A stretch of 64,000 nt of DNA, from assembly GCA_002077065.1 (NCBI GenBank), contig NAJO01000012.1, positions 186,001 through 250,000 on the forward strand, given 5' to 3'. The stretch comes from Cryoendolithus antarcticus. Taxonomy: Eukaryota > Ascomycota > Dothideomycetes > Cladosporiales > Cladosporiaceae. The stretch's first letter is position 1, and the number at the start of each line of letters is the position of its first letter. Positions 12,052-23,236 of this stretch are shown piece by piece. Under the pieces are notes generated by a model. The model ran no database searches, had not been told where the DNA came from, and worked only from the letters and a program-made list of their open reading frames with translations. The position numbers and the translations under genes were made by a program.

Positions 12052-13050
12052 CTATACAACCCAGTCGAGGCTACTACCAAAGACGAGACCCTTGAAATTA
12101 TCGATATTGAAGTATGGTTCGAACTCGGAATCGTACCCCTCGACAATGCTGTGACACATCTGTCAACGATGTATTGCATGGATCCGAAGGTACATTTACG
12201 CCTCAGACACTCCTTCGTGTTCCTCCCAAGAGACGTGTTCATTTCGCTGCCAGCGTCCGAGCTTCGTGATTGACCCCTTGGCCTCTGAAATTGATGTCTC
12301 ATCGACACATTGACCGTGTCTGCCCGTACGTTGGCCAGGAGACACAGCGTGATCGTACTTAAGCCTAACTCACCGATACTGAGGCACTGAGGAAACGTGA
12401 ACGTGAGGTGCTTGGTCCGATGATCTTGGTTCCGGCAAATATCATCGCGCAAGAGCCTACCAAGTTGCTCTGCGACGGTCCCAGCGGCTTGATACACCTC
12501 GGCGCTCATTTCCAGCACGATGTTGGGTACCAAAGACAAGAAATCCAGATGGGACTTCCATACATGATCACTCGGAGCTTGGTATGCGCCGTTCATGACA
12601 AAGTGAAGGGTAGATTCCGTATGGAAGACTGGCAATGCCTCATTGCGAGTCCGATGACAAGTCCCAGCAATCCTGGAGAATGGGACCAAGCTGTGTCGTC
12701 GCGTACAAACGAGTAACCACGGTCGCTGATCAAGACTCTGCGTGTACTTGCAGGGAAGACTTGCTCATATATTGTGATGACTGCAAGCCAATAGCATTGC
12801 GAAGTGCCTTCTGGATCGCTGGGGGTCGTATACGGAGTTCAGAGGGCAGACGCAAGAAATAGCAAGGCGAGTCGTCCGACGTAGCTTCATCTCCGGGCAC
12901 TGTCATGGGCGCCGATGGTCTGGAGTTCTCCATTGGTAGTGTACACGAGATAGGGGGGCCTACACGAATCGTGCTTGGTGTATCTATAGATAGTGACGCC
13001 TGAGACATGAAGGCCGACAACCTTTTTCCCTCTTGCAGACACCACTGCAT
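12052..13050 (-). pseudogene. Decayed 2EXR/F-box-like gene, copy C (frameshifted)
   Basis: Four exons can be traced: 13050-12834 (ending CYFLRLPSEL), 12780-12374, 12284-12200 and 12148-12052 (ending NFKGLVFGSSLDWVV). Introns of 53, 89 and 51 bp keep frame, and the first lies at the family-conserved position. Exon 2 opens ITIYEQVFPASTRRVL but shifts frame near 12670: GLLG is followed, one base short, by TCHRTRNEALPVFHTES in the next frame. No splice I can find repairs it. Everything else looks coding, so this is either a recent pseudogene or a one-base sequence error. The 5' exon is longer than in the other copies, with a second possible start at 12933. The function of the family is unknown; 2EXR/F-box-like proteins may recruit partners to ubiquitin ligases, but this is not established. 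Confidence 0.6.
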
Positions 13051-15321
13051 TCCTGTTCATCCGTCTTCTCCCCATGACATTGGTGGGTCATAGTGATGGA
13101 TCTGCTGCATCATGCAAGGTAGTCCGGAATCGCCGCTCTGGTTCTCGAACACAGATGTAGGTCGCACAGCAGCTCGCAACCTGCAGCAAATCCATGTGCT
13201 TCTCAATGGCTCGCTTGACGCACCAAGGCAGTATCTCATTTTTCCCCCGTGCCTTTTGTATCTCTCTCCTACGTTGCTCGAACAGAAGGAAATGGACGCC
13301 ATCAGCTTGGGCCAACATGGCGATATCCTCCGACTATATTGCAGGAACCAACGCCGCCTGAAACTGTAAGCGGCGGTAAGACTGGTCACATAACGAACGG
13401 CCGGCTGGTCGCACCTTCGTCCGCAACAGTATTCAACTCGACCACGACAGCACTCGCAATTATAGTTGCCTGTCAATGCATCTGTCCTCTGGCTCTCATG
13501 TTCGACCGCCCGCGAGGCACCGGCCACGGCTCAGGCACAGGTCATTCGACAACATCGCCCGACTGGAATGCCGATAGGGCATCTACTGCTGCTCCATCAA
13601 GCTCTCCAGCATTGGTCCGACTCCTTCGATACACAACCGAGCCGTTCAACAGCAAACTTCATCTTGTCCTCTCCATCCTGGCGTACGGGCCGCTACCATA
13701 CCCTGCTCTCAACACATGTCGTCAACAGAAGCCTTCCAGAATATCTCATGACTGGCTTGGGCGTCGCTGGCTCGGCAGCTTCTTACGCCCGAGTCCCAGC
13801 TATGAACGGCGGACACGGCTTCGGCTTGACTCTCTGCGCCACGCTCAGCACAAGCACAGTGATCATTCTGACTGGTGAGTACGTCGCACAACCGTTCGGG
13901 TGCTCGACTGTGTGGGCTGTTTGGGGTTCCGCCTCGATCTGGCGGGCACTGATGGCAGTGGGACTTTTGGACCAAGCTATTGTGCCCACGCGCGAAACGA
14001 CCGGCAAGCGCTACGCGTAGCTCACCGGAGTGCTGCAACGTTGCTGGCGAGTGAGGTGGCTTAGGGCCAGCACATACAGTCTAGAGTAAGATCCGAATTT
14101 GACAGGTTCATACTCATCAATGTCACGGCGTACTGTGTCGCTGCGATGTATTACTGGGCCTTCTCAAAGCCGTCGGACAGGATTGCGCGGCGTACTGCGC
14201 GCTGATGAGGGGGGCTGTAAGCGTCAGACGCAGGAAGTCGGTGTTTGTCTATGAGCTCCTCCACGCAGAACTCGATCTTCGCCGGCCCAGTCAACAGCAA
14301 AGTCACACGCCCGATTTCAAGCGCTACTTCTTTACATGCAATGACGCTTGCGGGATGTTTGGGCACTGGCTGCCGTCAAAGAAAGTCGCATATGCTATGT
14401 CTGGGAGGTCCTCATACTGGGTAGAGCATCTTTGCGTGTTCAAGCAGGCAGCTCAAACGGAATGCTGCAGGGCGCCATGGGGGTTGGAAGATTATCTGGC
14501 ACTTGCGATTTCAGTGATCAGAATTTTGTACACGCACTAGAGCAGGAGCTAGAAATCTAAGCACAAACCCAAAACTGTTCTCCAAGCAGAATGTAAGCAG
14601 AGACCTTCCACCCGATGCACCGCAGTGCCAATGCCAAGAGGCCTTCCGTAGCCCCTATCAGGCCGAAGCCTATGCCAAATATGCAGCCTTCCAGAGCCCA
14701 CTACCCAGAGATCTATCGGACTTGAGCCACTCATGTACCGCAGAGGGCAAGTCGCTTCTGTACAGATATCTTCATCAGGATAAGGATATCGTAGCCGTCG
14801 TGTCCAGGGAAAGTGGGAAGGGAAGGGAGGATGTGTGTGTGCCCAAGAGAAAAGTCCAAGATGAGTGGGTATATCCGGGAAACGCCAGTGATGTGTGATG
14901 TTGAGGTGTCGGAGACAGTGCACGTGCTGTGTGCCGCTGCCTGTGCTGACCGCTGTATCGTGTGCTGGTATGAGGAGGAAGAGAGGAATTTGCAGGGTCA
15001 GAAGAATGTTGGTACAGCCAATGATGGCATCGTAATCCAGATCATGCTAATGATGTGATCGAGTGTAGGCAATCATAGCCCGGGGAAATGCTGGAAGTTC
15101 GAAAGAGAGAATGCTGTATCGAGAATGTATAATGTTGATCACCCTTGACATCGTGGAGCTCGTTAGAGCACGCTTGATCTCACAGCGTTCATCAAAGTCA
15201 TTCCGGTACATGTGCCCTCACGGTATAGTGTTGGTATGTTCCAGCCCGGGCGCCAGTCGGACATTACGAGTGCTGTGTGTGCTGCGTGGTAGCAAGGGAC
15301 TTGCGAAGTGATATCACAGCT
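13051..15321. other. Gene-poor stretch with possible coding fragments
   Basis: About 2.3 kb without a gene I can defend. Two fragments look mildly protein-like. On the plus strand 13748-14020 reads MTGLGVAGSAASYARVPAM and has a hydrophobic segment. On the minus strand 14366-14151 reads GPAKIEFCVEELIDKHR, in the style of the neighbouring 2EXR-like genes. Neither extends into a convincing gene model. They may be further decayed copies or chance. Confidence 0.35.
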
Positions 15322-17160
15322 TCAAGTCCCAGCGCCATCATCGTAAGCACCAGCAACAGCATCCTGCTCCTCATCGCTGAACCGAGCCGGTCTGCCGTTG
15401 GTACGCCACTGACTCTCATCGAAGGTGTACGACGTCTTCGAAGCGTCGTTGCAGTTCATGAGCGTCTCGAGGAAGGAAGCAGCATGAGCCAGTACCTCAG
15501 CACGGGAAAGGCCGATGTTGCCATTGAGAAGAGAAGGCACGAGGGTCTCGAGCTCCTTGAAGTTCTGTTTCATGGTATTGCGGCGCTTCTGCTCGGAAGC
15601 GATATGGTTCTTGCGCTTCTGCTCATCGCTGAGGTTCGGGCGGGCACACCTAGCACCGCTGCGACGGCGACGAACGGCAGTGGCGGCGTTCTCGCCGGAG
15701 CGTGGGGTAGCCGGCGAGCCGGTGTCGGAGCTGAGGGTGTCTGCGCGAGCAGCGGAGACGCGGGCGCGCTTTGCTGGGCGCTTGGTGGTGTGAGGCGGAG
15801 TAGGCAGTGGTGAGTCACCGTCATCGTCGATTGGCTCGGTCTTGTAGCTCTCGGTGGTATGGCGGGCCTTGCCACGAGCTGTAGGCGGCGTATTCTGCGT
15901 CGGAGCGTCCTCCATCTGGTGACGCGAGCGCTTGAGGATAGGCTGTACTGTAGTACTCATGTCGTAGTTGAGCTGTTGATAGTTGTTGCCGTACTGTGTG
16001 TTGTTGAATGATTGAGTGTGAGGATGATGAGTCGAGGGCGAGGGCACAGATTTGTATTGCCGCATCTGACCATTTGCCGTCACGTGCTGTCTGGTTTGCT
16101 GCTGTGCACCATACACTGCCTCGTTCTCAGGATATTCTGTGCGAGCACGTGACGAGACCGCAGCGAGCTCAGCCAATGGCACATTCTTGAGGTTATTGCC
16201 CTTGTCGACATTCGGAGTGTATGCACGACCATTGAAGCCACCCTCGCGGAAGTCATCATCGCTACCGTATGCGAGAGGTCCCGAACTTCTCTGACCTGGA
16301 AACGGCTGATACTGCGGGTACTGCGCATACTGCTGCTGCATGACTTGTTGCTGGTAGTTGCCGTGCGGAACGTGGTTGTGCATATAAGGCTGCGCGAGGT
16401 TCGATGCCTTTGACTGTTGCTGAACAACGGGCTGAGCCATGAACTCTGGCGTATATGTGGCGGGCGGCAATGCACGACGAGCTCCTGTAGACTGCTGAAA
16501 CGTGTTCGCGGTCGGAGTCATGGGAGTGTTCGTGGCTGTTGACGACGTGCCATTGGATGCCATTGGGCTTGGGTTCTGACCGAGTCCAGTATGCACAGGC
16601 ATGCCATTGCTATCCCATATCATGCCCGAGTATGCACGCTGCATGTTGCCAGTATGTTTACCGGAAAGGCTTTGAAGGACTGAAGCTGCATGCTCGTTGG
16701 AGAATTGCGCAGCTGACCCATTGTGTCCGAAGTGCTGCTGGTCAAAGGCAGAGCTTTGCCCTTCCGTCTGGAAGTCTTGGCCTTGCGAATCGTCATGAAG
16801 CTGGGCTGGCTGGTGATGGGTCGAATGTTGAGGCTGATATTGATCGTCTTGTCCCTGTTCATTGTTGCCATATAAAGTGCTGCCGAAGTCGAAGTCTGGT
16901 GCGAGAGCCTGATCGAAAGTGAACTGCTGATCTCCATCGACGGTGTTCACTCCAAAGCCCGCCAGGTCGAAGGTCTCTTGTGCATTGCTATTGGTGGCAA
17001 GCGCCGGATCGTTCCAGAAGGTATCCATGGTGGAACTGTCGTGCTCGCTCAGGAGAGAGACATGGTAGTCGCCGTGTTTGTGGTTGTTGTTGCTAGTAGA
17101 GTGAGTAATTTGAAGTTGGTGTGGGAGCTGGCCCAACAAAGCTTGAGTTGCATCTGTCAT
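15322..17160 (-). CDS. bHLH transcription factor
   Basis: 612 aa, single exon. The N-terminal ~500 residues are low complexity (Gln, Asn, Ser, Thr, His), typical of fungal activators, with a basic segment TTKRPAKRARVSAARAD that may serve nuclear import. A basic helix-loop-helix domain lies at about residues 512-572: basic region KRKNHIASEQKRR, helix 1 KQNFKELETLVPSLL, loop GNIGLSR, helix 2 AEVLAHAASFLETLM. The basic region has the His-Glu-Arg triad (HxxxExxRR) that contacts E-box CANNTG, and the Arg fits a CACGTG preference. Only about 40 residues follow, ending acidic; no leucine zipper is visible. ATG 17160 opens the frame; an upstream ATG (MASRKRSAQLHQEGG, 17283) cannot be joined to it in frame. 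The pathway is unknown. Confidence 0.88.
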   Translation of the reverse strand: MTDATQALLGQLPHQLQITHSTSNNNHKHGDYHVSLLSEHDSSTMDTFWNDPALATNSNAQETFDLAGFGVNTVDGDQQFTFDQALAPDFDFGSTLYGNNEQGQDDQYQPQHSTHHQPAQLHDDSQGQDFQTEGQSSAFDQQHFGHNGSAAQFSNEHAASVLQSLSGKHTGNMQRAYSGMIWDSNGMPVHTGLGQNPSPMASNGTSSTATNTPMTPTANTFQQSTGARRALPPATYTPEFMAQPVVQQQSKASNLAQPYMHNHVPHGNYQQQVMQQQYAQYPQYQPFPGQRSSGPLAYGSDDDFREGGFNGRAYTPNVDKGNNLKNVPLAELAAVSSRARTEYPENEAVYGAQQQTRQHVTANGQMRQYKSVPSPSTHHPHTQSFNNTQYGNNYQQLNYDMSTTVQPILKRSRHQMEDAPTQNTPPTARGKARHTTESYKTEPIDDDGDSPLPTPPHTTKRPAKRARVSAARADTLSSDTGSPATPRSGENAATAVRRRRSGARCARPNLSDEQKRKNHIASEQKRRNTMKQNFKELETLVPSLLNGNIGLSRAEVLAHAASFLETLMNCNDASKTSYTFDESQWRTNGRPARFSDEEQDAVAGAYDDGAGT

Positions 17161-19371
17161 ATGTCAGCGTTGAACTACAGTGAGTGAGGATGTCGAGCTG
17201 AAAGCTCATGACAACTGACACGTCACTGGCCCGCCCTGCCCTCCCTCCTGATGGAGCTGCGCGCTCCGCTTACGGCTCGCCATGTCGTGGTGTACTGGAT
17301 CCAGCCCAATGGGTATGGTGAGTGGTATGGTGAGTGATATGGTGATAGGTATGGTGTGGATACTGGAATCGTGCAGAAGAAGGCGAGGATGCCGCGGGTA
17401 TGGTGATTTCGCGAGGATGAGTGGTGGAGTGTCGGTCACCGTCGCCGTCGTCCTATGGGTGGGTGTGTAGGCGGAGTGGTCTCGAAGAGGTGAATTGGTC
17501 GAAGGATCATGGTCTCCTCATGAAAGCACAAGGGAAGTGCAGCGACAACGCTCTTGGACTCGATCTTCACACAATAGCCTATTCACCCCTTGGCGAAAAT
17601 ATCCAGCCACTCGATATGATGCTATTCTTTCAGTCCAAGTTTCAGGTAGCTTATTGTGTGTCGCTTGCTATTGTCGGTTCCTTGAAGTGAGGAAATCGAT
17701 TCGTTTCGGGTTGGGCTTTCGAGCCTCTTCGTTCCGTCGGCGACCGGATCAGTTCGGGTTCGAGGGTGGCAATGGTGAAGTCGTCGCTGGTATGGATCTT
17801 CGTGAAGCGTCTAGCATTTGTATACACTCGTTGCTATGTTGAGGTCAATTGCCCATGCCTGCTGTGCATTGGGAACGCTTGACATGTGATGAAGTGGTGA
17901 GGTTGACATGTGATGCATCGCTCGGATGAACGGGCCGCTCCGTACATGAGTGTGGGGTAATCTGGCCGAGGATCGTGGAGCATCAGGATTGTGCTCTTTG
18001 CACGCCAAGGGACCTAGGATGAACCGCCACCACGCGGGTTGGCCTACACTGCCAACAGAGCATCCCGATCTCTACGTATCGAAAGCTACTGGAGCTGTGG
18101 AGGGAGCGTCTGCCTTGAACAATTCGATATTCACAATGCGTACGAGATGATAGATCGCTGTAACTACCGAATGTCTACTGGAGACAGCTCATACAGTGTT
18201 CTGCTTCGAGGTAATCCTCGCCAACCTGGACAAGGAACGCAGGGCGGACGGCCAGGTGTTCAGCATGAGTTTTCACATTTATCGCGTGCGCTTGATTCGG
18301 TGTTGTTGAGACTGTGTAGATAGTTCTAGGCTCGCACATGGTCGCACGGGAGCTTCGCGATTCACTCGCCATTGGCGTTGAGATGATGCTCCTTTTTCTC
18401 TGAAGGGGATCATGAAGCGAATTCGCTCGTCTCACATGCGTTGTCGCGTGTCGGATTGTACGTGTATCGGCTTGTACATGAATATCTCGGACGCTGCGGC
18501 CTCGCTTCGGCATCGCTGGCCGTCTCCAGAGACTGTAGGAGCCCTCGCATTGACAACTTCCCGGGAACCGAACATTGAGCCACTGCGTGCATATGCATGC
18601 GTCTTAGCCGCTCACCGGTCTATATGCAACCGCTCGGGCGCGCCGACAACTTCCCGAGGCTAGTCGAGACTAGTAGGGTACCTTCTACGTGTAGCAGCGA
18701 GGTCTATCGGCCAGATCGCTCCAATTCATGAAGATAGTATAGAGAAGAGATGGAAGTGAGTGAACAATGGTCTAAACGAATCGAATATGAGCTTACTCGA
18801 AGGTGACGGAATGATGCAAAACTCACATGCAGGTTGTATCGCGCCCTGTTATAAGCGCCGAGTGTCGTGGCAGACTTGTTGTTGCTTTTCCGGATGTGAC
18901 ATGTTCTTGTTAGACAATCTTCGCTATCGTGGCTTTCGCCAGAGCGATCGCGTACTCGTCAGCAATATTCGATCGCTTCTGTGCAGTGATCGTTCTGGAA
19001 TGGCAACCGTTATCACCCAGCTTGTCGTCGTTGTGGTCCATTAGTGTCGGCTGTACGATCTTGCGAGGACCTTGAAGTAAACTGACTTCTCTCGCGGAAG
19101 TGATTACTCCATTGTGCCCTCTTGACGCGGACGAGCGCCCCTTGGTCCGTGGCGTGATAGTGATTTGCTGGCGGCCACGCGCACTCCGCACGCTAAGATA
19201 GCTTCGTACTTGAGTGGGTGTACTGGACAGAGCCTCAAGCCCTATGCAGGTTGATATAAAGCTAGTGCTAGAGTGAGTCAGTACTTCAACAGCTGATGAT
19301 ATCTTCAATCCTACTGCCCAGCAACAGACTCGGAACAGCAAATCATACAACGGAAAGAGACTGCATTGAGA
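17161..19371. other. Long intergenic region upstream of bHLH and C2H2-like genes
   Basis: About 2.2 kb between two divergent regulatory-type genes. Near 17310-17350 the plus strand has a short reiteration of the gtatggtgagtg type (four imperfect units of about 10 bp). Open frames up to 146 codons exist, mostly on the minus strand, but none reads like a protein. The length fits extended promoters for both genes. Confidence 0.45.
19253..19260 (+). promoter_or_regulatory. TATA-like element upstream of the C2H2-like gene
   Basis: GATATAAAG lies about 110 bp before ATG 19372 in the right orientation for a core promoter. Evidence is position and sequence only. Confidence 0.35.
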
Positions 19372-20223
19372 ATGTCGAGCTCACGGGGTAGTAGCACGGA
19401 CTCGTCCCAGTCTACACTCACTGGCGCGACCGAAGCGAAAGAAACTCGCAGAGATAGCGCGTATGCTACCAGTCCAGCGCTTGACAGCTGGCGATCGGAA
19501 CAGAACAGATTCACAGCATTCGCCGCACAAGGCTATCGTTTCTCATCAGGTCCGGAGGGCAAACCCCGGCACTGCCCATCCTTATTCACCGATGCGAGGT
19601 CAGTGGCAAGGGCCTTCGATGCTGAGCTTGCGATATTGTCCAGCGATGGAGAGTCCATGCCATCTCTCGATATGCAAAGCAGAACCATCAGTGAATCGAT
19701 CATCGAGAGCCGAGCAGCCCAGGCGGCAATGCAGGACGGAGGGCTCGATGAAGAGGGTCGAGTCATCTCCTATGGCCTAGCTTCGACTCAAGCACCGACT
19801 GGCATCGTATGTCTCTTCGACTTCCTCGGGTGCGCTAAGCTCTCGAAGTCCATGTCCAGGTGGAACAAACACAGCAAGTCCCACCTGGGAAGCCAGTCGC
19901 CGCCAACCGAGATGAAGTGTCCTGTCCGTGCATGTACACAGACCTTCCAAGCAGACGACGGCGAGGTCACCTGGAGCGATCGATGGTCCCATATCAAGAA
20001 CTCGCATGACCTGGAAGAGATGGCCAATATGTCATCGTCGCTTGATACGGTGATGGTCCAGCATCTTTACAACAAGGGCATCATCGATCGAGCAGTCATG
20101 AAAGAGCTGCGGACGCATGGCCGTTTAGGACTCGACAGAGCCAGTGTGGTGACATCGCAAAGCGAGAGCAGCCATCGACGTCGCGAAGGCGGAGAGCCGC
20201 GCTCTGGTCGTGCGCGGAGATGA
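19372..20223 (+). CDS. C2H2-zinc-finger-like protein of unknown function
   Basis: 283 aa, one exon. The N-terminal 140 residues are Ser/Thr-rich and probably disordered. Two candidate zinc-binding units follow. About residues 147-176 read CLFDFLGC with a later HSKSH. About residues 185-212 read CPVRACTQTF with WSHIKNSH. This is the cysteine-pair/histidine-pair spacing of atypical C2H2 fingers common in fungi. The C-terminus is basic (RRREGGEPRSGRARR). I chose ATG 19372, which gives MSSSRGSST; an upstream TTG at 19366 is not needed. A nuclear or nucleic-acid-binding role is only suggested by the finger pattern; I do not recognise a named orthologue. Confidence 0.7.
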   Translation: MSSSRGSSTDSSQSTLTGATEAKETRRDSAYATSPALDSWRSEQNRFTAFAAQGYRFSSGPEGKPRHCPSLFTDARSVARAFDAELAILSSDGESMPSLDMQSRTISESIIESRAAQAAMQDGGLDEEGRVISYGLASTQAPTGIVCLFDFLGCAKLSKSMSRWNKHSKSHLGSQSPPTEMKCPVRACTQTFQADDGEVTWSDRWSHIKNSHDLEEMANMSSSLDTVMVQHLYNKGIIDRAVMKELRTHGRLGLDRASVVTSQSESSHRRREGGEPRSGRARR

Positions 20224-20999
20224 ACAACGTCGAGATCATAGCCAGGAGAGCAGAGGAGAGGAGTTATGGCAGGGGGAAGACAATCGAGATACCCATAATG
20301 TTTGTTTGTATGACAGGATGCGGTCACGCGTCCAGGAGGTCACGGCGCGTGTGGTCACACAAAGCGGCCTTAGGCAGAAGGCACAGCAGGAAGAAGGGAC
20401 AACAGACTGCACGACATGGGGGGGTCCGGTATTGGCATGTATTTTCTACTTCTACCTATATGCATAAGATGACTCAATTGCCTTCTTCCAAAGGCGAGGC
20501 GAACCACTCTAACGCGACTATCACGCGCGCGTAGCGTGCTTTTTCAGGCGTGGCGGTGCTTCCTGCCGAAGCGGGCTAGCCGTGAGAGGCCGCCTCGACG
20601 CTATGAAGCGACAAAGCAATATCTGAGGTCACCTCGATCCTTCACAAATCGCAGTCCCATGCATAGGGACTAGTTCCTACGCCCTGCCGCCGAAGTGGCA
20701 TGTCCCACAGGAAGCATGGCTGGCCGACAGCACTTTCTTCACAGTCCGACTTCGTCCTCGCAATCCCAGCGCTTGAGGCACAATGGGTGGCGTCGGTGTC
20801 CTTGCACGCCAGCGAACCTAGAGACGCAGGATCCGATTTCTTGCGTGAGACTCTTGATCCTGAGCTGTCGCAATCTTCCGTGCGTGTCCAATCGAGATGA
20901 AGATGTGGCGCGTGTATCCCATGTGGGAGTTCCAGCACGGCAAATTGCTTCTTCGCGGATCATTCGACCATTTCAACGTTGGACCTCTTGCGCAGTCTC
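20224..20999. other. Convergent intergenic region
   Basis: About 780 bp between two converging 3' ends. An open frame of 104 codons (20220-20534) overlaps the upstream stop codon by four bases but has no recognisable content, so 3' UTR sequence is more likely. Confidence 0.45.
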
Positions 21000-23236
21000 T
21001 CAACCCGTCCCAGCTTCCAACTCCCCAATCCTCCTCTCCACCTCCCCCACTCCCCTCAACAACCCCTCCAACTCCTCCCTCTCATCCTCTAATGCCAACC
21101 TCTTCTCCGCCTCAAGCCTCCCAAATACATACCCTCCAATCCCATCAAACTGCAGTATATACCCGTGATATCGCCACAGACTCCTCCGATGACTGACAGT
21201 CATTAGCGTGATCCCGCGCCGCTTTGCTTCGGTGTACATGATCTGCTCGGTTTCAGCGGTGACGCTGGAGGTGCATTCGTCGAGGATGGCGTACTTTGGA
21301 GAGTGGTAGAAGAGGCGGGCGGCTGCGATGCGTTGTTGGTTGCCAGTTGAGAGGAGTGAGGGCCACTCGGCGACTGTGTCCAGACCTGTTGGGGAGGGAG
21401 TGGAGGTGGAGCTAATGGGTTTGTTGAGTTGCGAGTCCAGGAGATTCTCGATGCCGAGGACTTTGAGGATCTCCATAAGGTCGTCATCGGTGACGCCTCT
21501 CTTGCGCATCTCGTATAAGCCATCTGGGTAGAGGATCTGTTGACGCAGCGTGCCTTTGCTAAGGTAGGGACGCTGCGGAATGTAGAAGATGTCTTCGGCT
21601 GGAGGCTTGCGCACTTTGCCGCCGTAGACTGGCCAGAGGCCACCGAGGATGCGGAAGAGACTTGACTTGCCGCAGCCATTGGGTCCGACGATCAGGAGAT
21701 GGTCGCCAGGACCAATGTGGAAGTTCAGACTTCGGACGAGGACATCACCGTTGGGTGAGACTATGGGCACATCTTCAAATTTGATGTCTTCGCCTTCTTC
21801 TTCCTCACCACGACCGGAGAGAACTGCCGAATTCGCGTCCGTGGAGGCGGATGAGACGAGCTGCTTCTCAAAGTGACCCCGCTGCAGGTCCTTCAGCACT
21901 TCGAGCAGTGTGCTGACTCGGCTTGTGTAGCCTGCCAGTTGCGACACCTCCTTGTAGGAGAACATCAACCTGCCGAACGCGTCACTGCTTGCCAGTAATA
22001 ATCGCCGACTGGTAATGAAGCTCTCCGTTCGATCTTTGCCACCTACTCCAACAGTGGCTCCGGGTACCTGGAAGAACACCGGTATCGAGCAAAGGAGCAA
22101 CCCAAGCGCGCCCCAGAAGTATTTCACCACAAAGTCCTCCATCACGCCGTGATAGAACTTTCGCCGCAGTATGCGATTCACGTGCTTGATCAACGTGAAA
22201 TATCCCTTGTCTAGTGTGTCTTTCTCCGCCTCATGCCCTGCTAGAAGTGCGATCTCTTCGCTGTAGTCGATCAATCGCGAATGCTGGAAGCGAAATTCGC
22301 CTTCTAGTCGAGCTTCCTCGGCTACGTACTTCCCGAACGGCGGTGTCAATGCGCGCATCAGACTTGCGCTCAGCTGGACCAGCAAGCTCATTGCAAACAG
22401 CCCTTCGCCGCCTACGCTTCGGCTCAGACTCCAGTTGTAGATGATCAAATCCAATATGGGCTTCGACAAGCTGCCATAGAGCTCCGCAAGACTGTTCGAG
22501 AACCTGCTCACGTCCACTGTAATCAACTGGTCGGCATTCTTTATTCGATCGTCCAGTGCCGATAGTGTGTAGAAGGTCATCTCGTGCAGGTAGCGATTAT
22601 GAACGTGATGTGTCAACCTCGTCCGATACCTCAACGCCAACGTCGTTTGATGCCATGATAGCTGCTTCACATCAGTCCTCTCTCCCTGTTTAACACAATT
22701 CGCACGTTCGTTCTCACCATCGAATTTGTGAACGTAGCCGGTACAGCTACGATCATCCACCACACCAAGCCTTTCGCGAATTCCTTGCCCTTTCCCTTCA
22801 CCAGACTACTCACCAGCCTGCCGTCCAGCTCCGCCACATACAGACTGATCAGAGTCCGCAACACAAGAAACACTGAGTAGCTCCCAAGTAGCCTGGCTTC
22901 TGTACTTCGCCATCCTGGAACACATATTCGCAGCAATCTTCCCAGACTGCGAAAGAACTCCCTGTTCAGCTCGACCTTCTTCCTTCCTGTCGTCTCGGAA
23001 GCAGCGGGTGCTGTGACCGCACCTCGTTTCCGGGCTGCGACAGCTCGGGCACCGGCGGCTTTCTGCTCCTTGATCGTATTGCGTATACGGGTCGTCACTA
23101 CCAGGAAGAGAGCGAGGTAGATGCTGCGCGACACTCGGGTGCGATTCGCAAGGTACAGGCGCGTAAGTTCATTGAGGAGCTCTTTGAGGGAGCGGTTGGA
23201 GAGCTTATGGGGAGAAGCAGTAATCTTGACGGCCAT
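21000..23236 (-). CDS. Peroxisomal ABC-D half-transporter (Pxa1/Pxa2 type, fatty acyl import)
   Basis: 726 aa from two exons (23236-22718 and 22661-21000) with a 56-bp phase-0 intron between FTNSM and LSWHQ. N-terminal membrane domain: [20 protein letters not shown] and the loop [19 protein letters not shown], typical of subfamily D. Nucleotide-binding domain: Walker [10 protein letters not shown] (about 497-505), Q-loop [16 protein letters not shown], signature LSTGNQQRI (~609) and Walker [11 protein letters not shown], followed by [13 protein letters not shown]. Members dimerise in the peroxisome membrane and import long-chain acyl-CoA for beta-oxidation. The signature differs from LSGGQ (see findings). 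The yeast names Pxa1 and Pxa2 cannot be separated from this view. ATG 23236 (MAVKITASP) fits the family start, although a spliced in-frame upstream extension is possible. Confidence 0.92.

Noticed and set aside
9304..13050. RIP (repeat-induced point mutation) as the cause of decay
   Set aside because: The region is not AT-rich and the lesions are mostly indels, whereas RIP causes dense C-to-T changes. The TAA in the 26.4-kb copy could be one such change but stands alone.
17206..17439. Upstream exon for the bHLH factor (MASRKRSAQLHQ)
   Set aside because: Donor and acceptor options do not keep frame with the bHLH coding sequence, and the ATG at 17160 is adequate.
18910..19350. 146-codon minus-strand frame
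   Set aside because: It covers the promoter and TATA element of the C2H2-like gene and has no protein-like features.
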